DNA of 64,000 nt from Caballeronia peredens (GTDB lineage: Bacteria; Pseudomonadota; Gammaproteobacteria; Burkholderiales; Burkholderiaceae), in NCBI GenBank assembly GCA_001544595.2, contig FCOH02000010.1, positions 1 through 64,000 of the forward strand, read 5' to 3'. The notes under the pieces are model-generated. The model was not told the origin of the DNA. It searched no databases and was given only the letters and a program-made list of their open reading frames with translations. Position 1 is the stretch's first letter, and every line of letters starts with the position of its first letter. Made by a program: the position numbers and the translations under genes. Positions 1 to 11,097 of this stretch are shown here, in pieces.

Positions 1-77
1 GCGATGCGAAGAAGGGACTGGCGTCGCTGTGTATCGGCGGCGGCATGGGCGTGGCGCTGGCGGTGGAACGTCCGTAA
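1..77 (+). CDS. phaA: Acetyl-CoA acetyltransferase (thiolase), C-terminal fragment
   Basis: Only the last 24 codons lie in the window, ending in TAA at 75-77. The frame reads a Lys-Gly-Leu stretch followed by CIGGGMGVALAVERP, the C-terminal Cys-containing glycine loop of biosynthetic thiolases, where that Cys is a catalytic base. The family condenses two acetyl-CoA to acetoacetyl-CoA, the first step of polyhydroxybutyrate synthesis. It sits about 160 bases before phaB on the same strand, the usual pha order. The gene start lies outside the window. Confidence 0.85.
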   Translation, partial: DAKKGLASLCIGGGMGVALAVERP

Positions 78-237
78 GTCACGCGAAAACGGCATCAAGC
101 AAGACACCGGCGCCGCGCGGATGCGGACCGACGCAACGATCGACAACTACAAGCGTCGCGCATCGAGGTAACGGAACGGCGCCGGTGCCATTCCGAGTTT
201 CATCAACCTGAGAGAATTGTTTCCGAGGAGCATCAGT

Positions 238-981
238 ATGACTAAGCGAATCGCAGTGGTGACGGGCGGCATGGGCGGCCTCGGCGAAGCCATCAGCATC
301 AAGCTGCACGACGCGGGATATGCCGTCGTCGTGACGCATTCGCCGGGCAACGCGACGGTGAGCGAGTGGCTCGCGAACATGGATCGCCAGGGCCGCAACT
401 TCCGCGCGTACGCCGTCGACGTCGCCGATTACGACTCCGCGCAGCACTGCGTGGCGAAGATCCAGGCCGAAGTCGGCCCGATCGACATCCTCGTGAACAA
501 TGCGGGCATCACGAAAGACACGACCTTCAAGAAGATGACGAAGGTGAACTGGGACGCCGTGCTGCGCACCAATCTCGATTCCGTGTTCAACATGACGAAA
601 CCCGTGTGCGAAGAAATGGTCGCGCGCGGCTGGGGCCGCATTATCAATATTTCGTCGGTGAACGGTTCGAAAGGGCAGGTCGGCCAGACAAACTATGCCG
701 CCGCGAAGGCGGGCATGCACGGTTTCACGAAGTCGCTCGCGCTCGAAGTGGCGAAGAAAGGCGTGACCGTCAACACGATTTCGCCGGGCTATCTCGCGAC
801 GAAAATGGTAACCGCGATTCCGCAGGAGATTCTCGACACGAAGATCATCCCGCAGATTCCGGCCGGACGGCTGGGCAAGCCGGAAGAAGTCGCGGCGCTC
901 GTCGCGTTCCTGTGCTCGGAAGACGCGGGCTTCGTGACCGGCTCGAACATCGCGATCAACGGCGGCCAGCACATGAGCTGA
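238..981 (+). CDS. phaB: Acetoacetyl-CoA reductase PhaB
   Basis: A 247-residue short-chain dehydrogenase that reduces acetoacetyl-CoA to (R)-3-hydroxybutyryl-CoA with NADPH for polyhydroxybutyrate synthesis in the cytoplasm. The N-terminus MTKRIAVVTGGMGGLG carries the Rossmann Gly motif typical of PhaB. NNAG, the catalytic Ser (NISS) and YAAAK (Tyr/Lys) follow in order. ATG 238 is chosen over an in-frame TTG at 217 because GAGGAG at 225-230 sits correctly before it and the start matches known PhaB proteins. It follows phaA and is closed by a terminator at 992-1018. Confidence 0.95.
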   Translation: MTKRIAVVTGGMGGLGEAISIKLHDAGYAVVVTHSPGNATVSEWLANMDRQGRNFRAYAVDVADYDSAQHCVAKIQAEVGPIDILVNNAGITKDTTFKKMTKVNWDAVLRTNLDSVFNMTKPVCEEMVARGWGRIINISSVNGSKGQVGQTNYAAAKAGMHGFTKSLALEVAKKGVTVNTISPGYLATKMVTAIPQEILDTKIIPQIPAGRLGKPEEVAALVAFLCSEDAGFVTGSNIAINGGQHMS

Positions 982-991
982 TGCCGGCGAG

Positions 992-1018
992 CGGCGCGCG
1001 GCAAACGCGCGCCGTTTT
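992..1018 (+). terminator. Rho-independent terminator after phaB
   Basis: A perfect 9-bp stem (CGGCGCGCG, 992-1000, with CGCGCGCCG, 1006-1014) encloses a GCAAA loop and is followed directly by TTTT. It lies 11 bases after the phaB stop codon. Confidence 0.8.
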
Positions 1019-1054
1019 CCTCATTCGAAACATTCGCTTCCGGCGTACCGCGCG

Positions 1055-1273
1055 ATGATCCACTATCACGCAGCAACACCTCAATACAGCGTCGGCCATC
1101 TCGACTCGGCGATCGAGCACCTCGAACAAGTGCTGAGCCTCGAAGGCGCGAATTCGCTCTTCTCGAAGACTTATTGGCGTGGACGCGTCGTGCAGGCGCT
1201 CGCCACGCCCGGCCTCGCGCCTTGCCAGCATTCGCGCCTGCAGCGTCTGCTGGAACGCATCGCGCAATCCTGA
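1055..1273 (+). CDS. Small hypothetical protein, 72 aa
   Basis: An open frame of 72 residues starting MIHYHAATPQ and ending RLLERIAQS. It looks soluble, with amphipathic helical segments (SAIEHLEQVL, SRLQRLLERI) and no signal peptide or membrane segment. It sits between the phaB terminator and a lipoprotein gene on the same strand. No strong ribosome-binding site is visible. The even amino-acid use and position support a real gene, but I do not recognise a family. Confidence 0.5.
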   Translation: MIHYHAATPQYSVGHLDSAIEHLEQVLSLEGANSLFSKTYWRGRVVQALATPGLAPCQHSRLQRLLERIAQS

Positions 1274-1421
1274 CGCGAACGCGGGAACAGCCGGCGGCGG
1301 TGCGCGGTCAATCGTGAAATACGAAGCTCAATCGCACGGCGCCTTGCTGCTGATCCGTGAAAAATTTTGCAGGCGCTTGTACCATTCGGGCCGTATCTCA
1401 AAATTCACGGTTCACAAGCGT

Positions 1422-1754
1422 ATGTTCGATTCCCTCAGATCAAATCTCTCGACGCGACGCGCGCTCGGCGCGATCGCTTTTTCACTCTTCCTCGCCGCAT
1501 GCGGCACGACAAACGGCGTCACGGCGGGTGCGCAGCCGAACACCTACACGGTGACCGGCAAGGCGACGGGCACGCGCATGTCGTGGGTGACGGCGCGCAA
1601 CGCAGCGATGGATGCCGCGACGGATTACTGCAAGCAGCGCTCGCAGCGCGTGTCGATCAAGTCGGAAGCGACCAGCGGCGTGCGTTCGCTCGAAGAGCAG
1701 ACGTCCACCGTTTCGTTCAGTTGCGTGCCGGAGAATGCGGCCGCGCGGGGGTGA
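1422..1754 (+). CDS. Small lipoprotein, 110 aa
   Basis: Starts MFDSLRSNLSTRRALGAIAF and carries a lipoprotein signal with lipobox LAAC around residue 24, so it is probably anchored in a membrane facing the periplasm. The mature part has a region (VTGKATGTRMSWVTARNAA) followed by an alanine-rich helix (MDAATDYCKQ) and a C-terminal strand with a second cysteine (SFSCVP). This resembles small conserved Burkholderiales lipoproteins of unknown role. ATG 1422 is chosen because the signal peptide begins there; the frame stays open further upstream. Confidence 0.7.
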   Translation: MFDSLRSNLSTRRALGAIAFSLFLAACGTTNGVTAGAQPNTYTVTGKATGTRMSWVTARNAAMDAATDYCKQRSQRVSIKSEATSGVRSLEEQTSTVSFSCVPENAAARG

Positions 1755-1850
1755 ATCCGACATCGGCCGGGCGCTACTGAACGGGTTGTTTTTCAATGCC
1801 CGCCGGCGCCACGCGCACGAGCCGAAAGTAAGCGAACCTGCGGTGCGATG

Positions 1851-1879
1851 GCCGCTTCGATCAAAGCGATCGAAGCGGC
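1851..1879. repeat. Perfect 12-bp hairpin downstream of the DUF4148 gene
   Basis: GCCGCTTCGATC (1851-1862) pairs perfectly with 1868-1879 around a 5-base AAAGC loop. It lies just past the stop of the minus-strand gene at 1895-2200. It may end transcription, but neither strand has a T-tract directly after the stem, so the role is inferred. Confidence 0.5.
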
Positions 1880-1894
1880 TCCAACAAATAAAAC

Positions 1895-2200
1895 TTACTG
1901 CCCGATGCCGGCCTTCTTCTGCGCGTTCTGAATGTCCTGCGGATAAGTGGCGTCGTCGCGCTTTGCCGGATCGTAGCCTGCCGCCTCGAGCTTCTTGAGT
2001 TCGGCATTCTTCTTCGCACGCGCCTGCTGGCGCGCCGCCTTCTGCGCTGCCTTCTTTTCGGCCTTCGTGGGGGCGGCTTGTGTCGTACCGTTGGCGGTCG
2101 CGCCCGCGCTGTCCTGTGCATTCGCCAATGACGCCACGGACAGGCCGAATGCCACCGCCATCAAGGAAACTGCGAGTCTGCTGCCAAGCGTTGCTTTCAT
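1895..2200 (-). CDS. DUF4148-type secreted protein, 101 aa
   Basis: A Sec signal peptide (residues 1-28, cleavage after LANA) is followed by a Lys/Ala-rich helical stretch and the conserved end LKKLEAAGYDPAKRDDATYP, the usual signature of DUF4148 proteins common in Burkholderiaceae. These are small periplasmic proteins of unknown function. It is transcribed alone. The start MKATLGSRL gives a standard signal peptide, with GAGAGGAT just upstream. Confidence 0.75.
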   Translation of the reverse strand: MKATLGSRLAVSLMAVAFGLSVASLANAQDSAGATANGTTQAAPTKAEKKAAQKAARQQARAKKNAELKKLEAAGYDPAKRDDATYPQDIQNAQKKAGIGQ

Positions 2201-2576
2201 ATCCTCTCCAAGATCAGTTGAATGTCGTGCGGCCGTGCAGGCCGCCTAGGTCGGTTACAAGCAACCAGCAATCACTTCCCGGCCGATGACACGTTCCTCG
2301 TGGCCGCGGCGACACGCATGCCGAATGTCGCGGTTTCATTGTAAGGCGCGCCGTTCAAACGTTCAGCAGCCTGAAAGTATCCGAATGAACGTGCGCAAAA
2401 GCGATACAGTGCTACCCTTCGCGGGCATGTCCGAGGCTCGCCATGACGCGAAGTCGGACCGGGCATGAAGCGCGTCGGCTGAAACAACAACTACAACTTT
2501 CGGGATTGTCGCCGTCATCGGGCTGCTTCGGGACATCAGCCCGGTGCGCGACGTTCACGCTTATTCGGAGCTGTCT
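2201..2576. other. Intergenic region between divergent genes
   Basis: 376 bases lie between the minus-strand DUF4148 gene and the plus-strand hybrid kinase. Short open frames here overlap each other and lack ribosome-binding sites or recognisable protein character. It must hold both promoters, but I could not assign -35/-10 boxes with confidence. GGAG at 2567-2570 is the ribosome-binding site for the kinase. Confidence 0.5.
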
Positions 2577-6032
<3,456 letters not shown>

Positions 6033-6036
6033 GCGT

Positions 6037-7839
6037 TCAGATATTCAGGGCGCGCTTGTCGACGGCGAGCGCCGCCTCCCGCATCACTTCCGAGAGCGAC
6101 GGATGCGGATGGCAGATCCGCCCGATATCCTCCGACGCCGCCTTGAACTCCATCGCGACCACCGCCTCCGCGATCAGATCCGACGCGTTCGCCGAGATGA
6201 TGTGCACGCCGAGAATCTCGTCGGTTTTCGCATCGGCGATGACCTTGATGAAGCCGTCGGTCTCGCCCATGCCCATCGCGCGGCCGTTCGCGAGCATCGG
6301 GAACTGGCCGGCCTTGATCTCGCGGCCCGCCGCCTTCAGCGCCTGTTCCGTCTGCCCGACCCACGCGATTTCCGGATGCGTGTAGATCACCCACGGAATG
6401 CAGTTGTAGTCGATATGCGGCTTTTGCCCGTCGATGATTTCCGCCACCAGCACGCCTTCGTCCTCCGCCTTGTGCGCGAGCATCGGGCCGCGCACGACGT
6501 CGCCGATTGCGTAGACGTTCGGGACTTTGGTCGCGCAATGGCCGTCGACGGGAATGAAGCCGCGCTCATCGGCTGAAAGACCGATGGAGTCGAGGCCGAG
6601 ATCGTCCGTGTTCGGCACACGGCCGATCGACACGATCAGGCGGTCCGCGTCGAGCGTCTGCGCGTTGCCGTCCTTGTCCTGATAGGAAATCGAAACGCTC
6701 GACTCCGTGGTTTTCACGCCGTCGATCTTCACGCCGAGATGAATGGTCAGGCCCTGCTTCTTGAACAGCTTCGCGGCTTCCTTTTGCAGGGCGGCGTCGG
6801 TCGTGCCGAGGAATTCGGGCAGCGCTTCGAGAATCGTCACTTCCGCGCCGAGCCGGCGCCACACGGAACCCAGTTCCAGTCCGATCACGCCGGCGCCGAT
6901 CACGGCGAGCTTCTTCGGCACGGCATCGAAAGCGAGCGCGCCTTCGTTGTCGGAGACGATCTTGTTGTCGACCGGCACGTTTGGCAGATGCCGCGCCTTC
7001 GAGCCCGTCGCGATGATTACGTTTTGCGCCGTGTGGCTTTCGGTCTTGCCGTCGCCGCTCACGTCGATTTTGAAGTTGCCGCCGGCCTTGCCCGCGAGCT
7101 TGCCGTGACCTTTGAGCCACGTGATCTTGTTCTTGCGGAACAGGAATTCGACGCCGCCCGTGATTTTCTCGACGATCGCTTCCTTGCGCCCGACCATCTT
7201 GCCGATATCGACCGACAGGTTGTCCATGCCGATGCCGTGATCGCCGAAATGCAGCTTCGCGCTTTCGAATTTCTCCGACGACGCGAGCAGCGCCTTCGAC
7301 GGAATGCAGCCGACATTCAGGCATGTGCCGCCGAGTTTCGGCTTGCCGGCCGGGTTGATCCATTCCTCCACGCACGCGACTTTCCTGCCGAGTTGCGCGG
7401 CACGGATCGCGGCGATATAGCCGCCTGGCCCGGAGCCGATGACGATCACGTCGAAATCGGCTTTTTCGGCTGAAGCGGCGGCGGGCGCGGGCGCGGATTG
7501 AGTCGCGGGTTGAGCGGCGGCGGGTTGGGCCGCTGGTTTTTCAGCGGCAGCGGCGGCCGGAGCCGGCGCGGCCGCGGGCGTCTGAGCGGCGGCCTTCGCC
7601 TCGGTATCGATGATCGCGATCACTTCGTCCGCATGGACGATGTCGCCTTCCTTCTTCACGACTTCCGCCAGCCTGCCGGCGCCGGGCGCGGGCACTTCGA
7701 GCACGACCTTGTCCGTTTCCAGTTCGACGAGGATTTCGTCTTGCGCCACGGCGTCGCCCGCTTTCTTCTTCCACGGCAACATCGTCGCTTCGGTGACGGA
7801 CTCGGAAAGCTGCGGAACCTTGACTTCAACCCTGGCCAT
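6037..7839 (-). CDS. lpdA: Dihydrolipoyl dehydrogenase (E3) with N-terminal lipoyl domain
   Basis: 600 residues. Residues 1-78 form a lipoyl domain with the lipoylated lysine in ETDKVV (K44). A long Ala/Pro linker (about 80-125) follows, then a complete E3: FAD motif [11 protein letters not shown], redox disulfide [16 protein letters not shown] motif [12 protein letters not shown] and the C-terminal His (CHPHPSLSE). E3 reoxidises dihydrolipoamide in 2-oxoacid dehydrogenase complexes, making NADH. Such fusions are known in PDH operons, but no E1 or E2 gene is nearby, and the lipoyl sequence ([16 protein letters not shown]) looks more like that of a 2-oxoglutarate dehydrogenase E2. The complex it serves is therefore open. 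GGAGAAT precedes the ATG. Confidence 0.9.
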   Translation of the reverse strand: MARVEVKVPQLSESVTEATMLPWKKKAGDAVAQDEILVELETDKVVLEVPAPGAGRLAEVVKKEGDIVHADEVIAIIDTEAKAAAQTPAAAPAPAAAAAEKPAAQPAAAQPATQSAPAPAAASAEKADFDVIVIGSGPGGYIAAIRAAQLGRKVACVEEWINPAGKPKLGGTCLNVGCIPSKALLASSEKFESAKLHFGDHGIGMDNLSVDIGKMVGRKEAIVEKITGGVEFLFRKNKITWLKGHGKLAGKAGGNFKIDVSGDGKTESHTAQNVIIATGSKARHLPNVPVDNKIVSDNEGALAFDAVPKKLAVIGAGVIGLELGSVWRRLGAEVTILEALPEFLGTTDAALQKEAAKLFKKQGLTIHLGVKIDGVKTTESSVSISYQDKDGNAQTLDADRLIVSIGRVPNTDDLGLDSIGLSADERGFIPVDGHCATKVPNVYAIGDVVRGPMLAHKAEDEGVLVAEIIDGQKPHIDYNCIPWVIYTHPEIAWVGQTEQALKAAGREIKAGQFPMLANGRAMGMGETDGFIKVIADAKTDEILGVHIISANASDLIAEAVVAMEFKAASEDIGRICHPHPSLSEVMREAALAVDKRALNI

Positions 7840-8021
7840 TCAGATTCTCCTTGTGAGCGTTTCTAGCGATGGGAGTGTCCGGCGAACGGAAACGTCATAT
7901 CGAAAGCGGGCGTCGGAACGAGGCTCGAGTGGCCGGTCCGCCGCGCCGAAGTCGTAGGATACGCCCTGTCCGTACCGCGCGCGCGGGAGCCCGCCCGCGC
8001 ATGGGCGCGTCTTATCGACTT

Positions 8022-8045
8022 CGCTATATTCGGTGGTATATTACG
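8022..8045 (+). promoter_or_regulatory. ModE-type molybdate box upstream of the DUF2325 gene
   Basis: The half-sites CGCTATAT (8022-8029) and ATATTACG (8038-8045) are separated by 8 bases. Read as TATAT-N7-TATAT (8025-8029 and 8037-8041), this fits the ModE operator consensus TATAT-N7-TAYAT as I remember it. It lies 83-106 bases before the DUF2325 start. A second box with the same right half-site occurs at 11002-11025. The match is seen in the sequence; ModE binding is inferred from the nearby modE-like and nifQ genes. Confidence 0.65.
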
Positions 8046-8128
8046 AAGCGGAAATCGAACGACCAGACCCCGGCGCGAGAGCGGATGCCGCGCGCCTTCC
8101 GGCCCAGCCGATCGAGCACGAGGTGATC

Positions 8129-9451
8129 ATGCAGACCCCGCCGTTTCAACTCGCGCGCACGAATGCTCACGGGCATCGCGACGCCTGCTGCCAGCCGACC
8201 GAAGCCGACTTGCGCACGTCGCGCCGTCGCGCGCGTCTTGCCGAACTGGATTCGCATCTGCATTGCTCGGTCATCGGGACGTGCCTGAGCACCGGCGAGC
8301 TGCGCAAGCTCGTGCCGAAGTTCACGGACCTCGACCGCTATCACGCGAGCGACCTGGAGATTCATCACGCGGCGGTCGAACTGGCGATCGCGGGCGGCGC
8401 GGGAGCGAAAGCGCTCAACAAGGCGCTCGACGAGCGCTATTCCGGCGCGATCCGCCGCTTCGAAGCCGCGCGCGACAGCGAAGCGCTGCTCGACTTGTGG
8501 AACGAGGCGCTCAAATCCGGCGACATCCCGCCCGCTTACTGGGCCGTGATGTCGCATCCGCACGCGAGCATCGAGGTGCGTCAGTCGGCATTCGGCGAAC
8601 TGCACATGCTGTCGCATCTGGTCGGTGCCGCGAATCGCGCGGACATTCGCCGGCTCGTCGCGCTGGAAGAAGAGAATCAGACGCTCAGGGACAAGATCGA
8701 ACGGCAGCAGGCGCGCCTGCTCGAACTGAGCGCCGAGCGCGATGCGTCCGTCAGACAGTCGGGCGAGCACGCGCTGCAACTTGCCGCGCTCGCGGAGCGC
8801 AAGCCGGATCTGTCGACCGCGGAACTGGAAGCCGAAGTCGAACGTCTGCGCGCCAAGGTCGACGACGGCGAGCGTCGTCTCGCGCTGCACACGAGCCGTC
8901 GCGAAGCCGCCGAGCAGCGCACGCAGCAGGACGAGGAACAGACGCGCGCGCTGCGCAACAAGCTCGGCGAGGCGCAGGCGCTGCTGAAGATCGTGCAGGC
9001 GGAATGCGCGGCGCTGGAACGCGCGACGCTCGATGCCGCCGCTCAGCCTGATGGTCAGCCCGACGCGCGCCGCCGCGCCGTGGAATGGCTGAATGGCAAG
9101 CGCATCGTGTATGTCGGCGGGCGGCCGAATTCGAACGCCGTGCTGAAGTCGCTGGTGGAAGCCGCGGGCGGCGAGCTCAACGTGCATGACGGCGGCATCG
9201 AGGATCGCAAGGGCTTGCTGGCCGCCGCGCTGCCGAACGCGGATGTCGTGCTGTTCCCCGTCGACTGCATCGATCACGATTCGATGAACATGCTCAAGCG
9301 CGTCTGCGAGCGGCACGGCGTCGAATATGCGCCATTGCGCACCGCGAGCGTGGCGAGTTTCGTGGAGTTCGTCGCGCGTCTCAACGCGAGTGCGCAGGCC
9401 GCGCGCACGGGCTCACCGCCGCCGTCGGCGTTCTGCCTGCGGCATGGCTGA
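8129..9451 (+). CDS. DUF2325 domain protein with coiled coil
   Basis: 440 residues from ATG 8129, which has GAGG five bases before it; the frame is open upstream but lacks such a site. The N-terminal half is helical (AELDSHLHCSVIGTCLS, then TDLDRYHASDLEIHHAA). A long coiled coil spans roughly residues 180-310. The C-terminal domain is DUF2325 (KRIVYVGGRPNSNAVL, DVVLFPVDCIDHDSMN), a Rossmann-like fold of unknown function. A ModE-type box lies upstream, and the gene converges, with three bases between stop codons, on the nifQ/modE-like operon. The context suggests a role tied to molybdenum, but no activity can be read from the protein. Confidence 0.8.
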   Translation: MQTPPFQLARTNAHGHRDACCQPTEADLRTSRRRARLAELDSHLHCSVIGTCLSTGELRKLVPKFTDLDRYHASDLEIHHAAVELAIAGGAGAKALNKALDERYSGAIRRFEAARDSEALLDLWNEALKSGDIPPAYWAVMSHPHASIEVRQSAFGELHMLSHLVGAANRADIRRLVALEEENQTLRDKIERQQARLLELSAERDASVRQSGEHALQLAALAERKPDLSTAELEAEVERLRAKVDDGERRLALHTSRREAAEQRTQQDEEQTRALRNKLGEAQALLKIVQAECAALERATLDAAAQPDGQPDARRRAVEWLNGKRIVYVGGRPNSNAVLKSLVEAAGGELNVHDGGIEDRKGLLAAALPNADVVLFPVDCIDHDSMNMLKRVCERHGVEYAPLRTASVASFVEFVARLNASAQAARTGSPPPSAFCLRHG

Positions 9452-9454
9452 GGC

Positions 9455-9856
9455 TCAGGGTTTGAGCAGCTTCGTGAGCGACGCGATCTGCGCGGCGCAA
9501 GCGGCTTCGGCCTGCGTTTCGACATCGCGATAAAGCTGGACGATGCTCTCGCCGACTTCCGTCAGCACGCAGCCGCCGCCGCTTTGGCCGCCTTGTTCGG
9601 ACACGGTCGCGGGCGACTTGAGCGAGCGGTTGAGTTCGTCGATCAGCAGCCACGCGCGCCGGTATGACATGTCGAGGCTGCGCGCCGCCGCCGATATCGA
9701 GCCGTGTTGGCGCACCGCCTCCAGCAGCGCGACCTTGCCCGGACCGAGCGCGATGGTCTCGCCTTTCATGATGCGCATGCGAAAGCGCACTTCGGCCGGC
9801 TGATTCGCCGTGTCCGCGTTCTGTACGCTTTCCTTGGATTTGAGGGTCGTCGCCAT
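9455..9856 (-). CDS. ModE-like LysR-type HTH regulator, DNA-binding domain only
   Basis: 133 residues matching the ModE N-terminal winged helix: LGPGKVALLEAVRQHGSIS, AAARSLDMSYRRAWLLID and the Gly-rich wing (GGQSGGGCVLTE). The C-terminal molybdate-binding TOBE (Mop) domains of full ModE are absent, so if it senses molybdate it must do so through a partner or another mechanism. It is the last gene of a minus-strand run after the molybdopterin-domain gene and nifQ, 57 bases after nifQ. ModE-type boxes at 8022 and 11002 are its likely targets, which would make the operon autoregulated. Confidence 0.85.
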   Translation of the reverse strand: MATTLKSKESVQNADTANQPAEVRFRMRIMKGETIALGPGKVALLEAVRQHGSISAAARSLDMSYRRAWLLIDELNRSLKSPATVSEQGGQSGGGCVLTEVGESIVQLYRDVETQAEAACAAQIASLTKLLKP

Positions 9857-9913
9857 GCCCGAGAGAATACACGAACGAAATCGGACGGACGTTCCATGCG
9901 GCGTGAGCCGGCG

Positions 9914-10462
9914 TTATCGGTTGTCCGGATAGCAAAACCCGTAATCCTCGCAGCCGGGACAGCCCGGCGCGCACGTCGGCGCGACGCCTTGCGCGAGCGC
10001 GACCTCCTGCGCGAGAAACTTCTTCCAGCGCAGATTCGCGACGTTGCGCGCCACGAGATCGGGATAGTGACGCGACAGCATTTCGGTGACGTCGTCGCGG
10101 CCGGCGAGACCGAGATCGCGCCAAAGATGATCCGGCCGCAGCGACGCGGCGGCGATGATCGTCGCGAGACAATGCGCGTCTTCGCGATGGCGCGCCGCTG
10201 TCCGGTCGTGCCACATCAACAGGCCGTGCAGATCGCGCACGAACACCCGATGCGCGTCCGGAACGAGCGCGCCCGGCGCACGCCCGAACTTCGCGCCGGG
10301 AAAATGGCGGCCAGCCAGCGCGTCCAGTTCCCGGCCGCCGAGGCCGAGCAAGAGTAGATCATGCGATTCGATGCGCGCCCCGACGAGCCGCGCGAACAGC
10401 ACGGTATCGGGCGCGGCGGGATCGGCGGCGTGCGCGAGGAGCGCACGCGCGGACGCGTTCAT
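9914..10462 (-). CDS. nifQ: NifQ-family molybdenum-processing protein
   Basis: 182 residues ending in CAPGCPGCEDYGFCYPDNR. This is the NifQ cysteine cluster (here C-X3-C-X2-C-X5-C) that holds an iron-sulfur/molybdenum centre. The body ([26 protein letters not shown]) fits the family. In diazotrophs NifQ delivers Mo for nitrogenase cofactor synthesis. No other nif gene is in the window, so it may serve another Mo pool here. Its ATG (10460-10462) overlaps the preceding stop codon as ATGA, which implies translational coupling with the molybdopterin-domain gene. Confidence 0.85.
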   Translation of the reverse strand: MNASARALLAHAADPAAPDTVLFARLVGARIESHDLLLLGLGGRELDALAGRHFPGAKFGRAPGALVPDAHRVFVRDLHGLLMWHDRTAARHREDAHCLATIIAAASLRPDHLWRDLGLAGRDDVTEMLSRHYPDLVARNVANLRWKKFLAQEVALAQGVAPTCAPGCPGCEDYGFCYPDNR

Positions 10463-10959
10463 CGGTGCGCATGACCCAGAATGTGCGCATCGACGCGCAC
10501 GAGGCGCTTCATGTGGCGCGGCGCGTGCACGGTGTCCGCGCCGGAAACGAGCACCGGCAGCCCGTCTTCCACGCCCAGTTCGCGATCCTCGCACTCGTAC
10601 GCCACGATGACCTGCGCGCCGATCGGCGTATTGAAGAGTTCGTGCCACGAAAACGTCACGGCGTAGCCGTCGTGCGCGTGCGCGAGAAACACGGTGCGCT
10701 TGAAATCCGTGTTGCCTGGGCGGCGCACGCCGGCGGCGTCGAGCAGCACGCGCAATTGCACGCCGCGATAACTGCCCATCGGACGGATATAGCGTCCTGT
10801 CGAGAAACACACGAGATCGAACGGCTCGATGCTCGCGCGCGCGAATTCGCGCAATGCGGCAAGATCGAGCGTGAGCGGCCGCTCGACCGCGCCGCCGATT
10901 TCGACGACAGGTCCGGCGAGCGTGTCCGGGCGGACGGGGATCGAGTGCGCAAGTTCCAT
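10459..10959 (-). CDS. Molybdopterin-binding (sulfite oxidase-fold) protein
   Basis: 166 residues with the oxidoreductase molybdopterin-binding fold: an N-terminal strand region (VVEIGGAVERPLTLDL), a candidate Mo-ligand cysteine in DLVCFSTGRY, then YRGVQLRVLLDAAG, and the end VSGADTVHAPRHMKRLVRVD. No signal peptide is visible and it is far smaller than full sulfite oxidases, so the partner and substrate are unknown. ATG 10959 gives the first plausible start. It is the first gene of an operon with nifQ and the modE-like gene, with a ModE-type box 43-66 bases upstream. Confidence 0.8.
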   Translation of the reverse strand: MELAHSIPVRPDTLAGPVVEIGGAVERPLTLDLAALREFARASIEPFDLVCFSTGRYIRPMGSYRGVQLRVLLDAAGVRRPGNTDFKRTVFLAHAHDGYAVTFSWHELFNTPIGAQVIVAYECEDRELGVEDGLPVLVSGADTVHAPRHMKRLVRVDAHILGHAHR

Positions 10960-11001
10960 GACGATGACCGTAAAGGCGGCAGTGGGCTTGGCCTTGAGAG
11001 G

Positions 11002-11025
11002 CGTTATGTCTGCGACTATATTACG
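11002..11025 (-). promoter_or_regulatory. ModE-type molybdate box between divergent genes
   Basis: CGTTATGT (11002-11009) and ATATTACG (11018-11025) are separated by 8 bases, the same layout as the box at 8022-8045 with an identical right half-site. As TATGT-N7-TATAT it matches nine of ten positions of the remembered ModE consensus. It lies upstream of the minus-strand molybdopterin/nifQ/modE-like operon and 73 bases from the divergent lipoprotein gene at 11098, so it could control either or both. Confidence 0.65.
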
Positions 11026-11097
11026 ACGTCCGCTTCGATGCCATGGCCCCGGCGGCATGGCGGACATGTTGCAATGCTTAATCGACGGGAGAAGCGC

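Noticed and set aside
9914-10462. Reading nifQ as proof that the organism fixes nitrogen
   Set aside because: No structural or other nif genes are in the window; NifQ homologs occur without nitrogenase.
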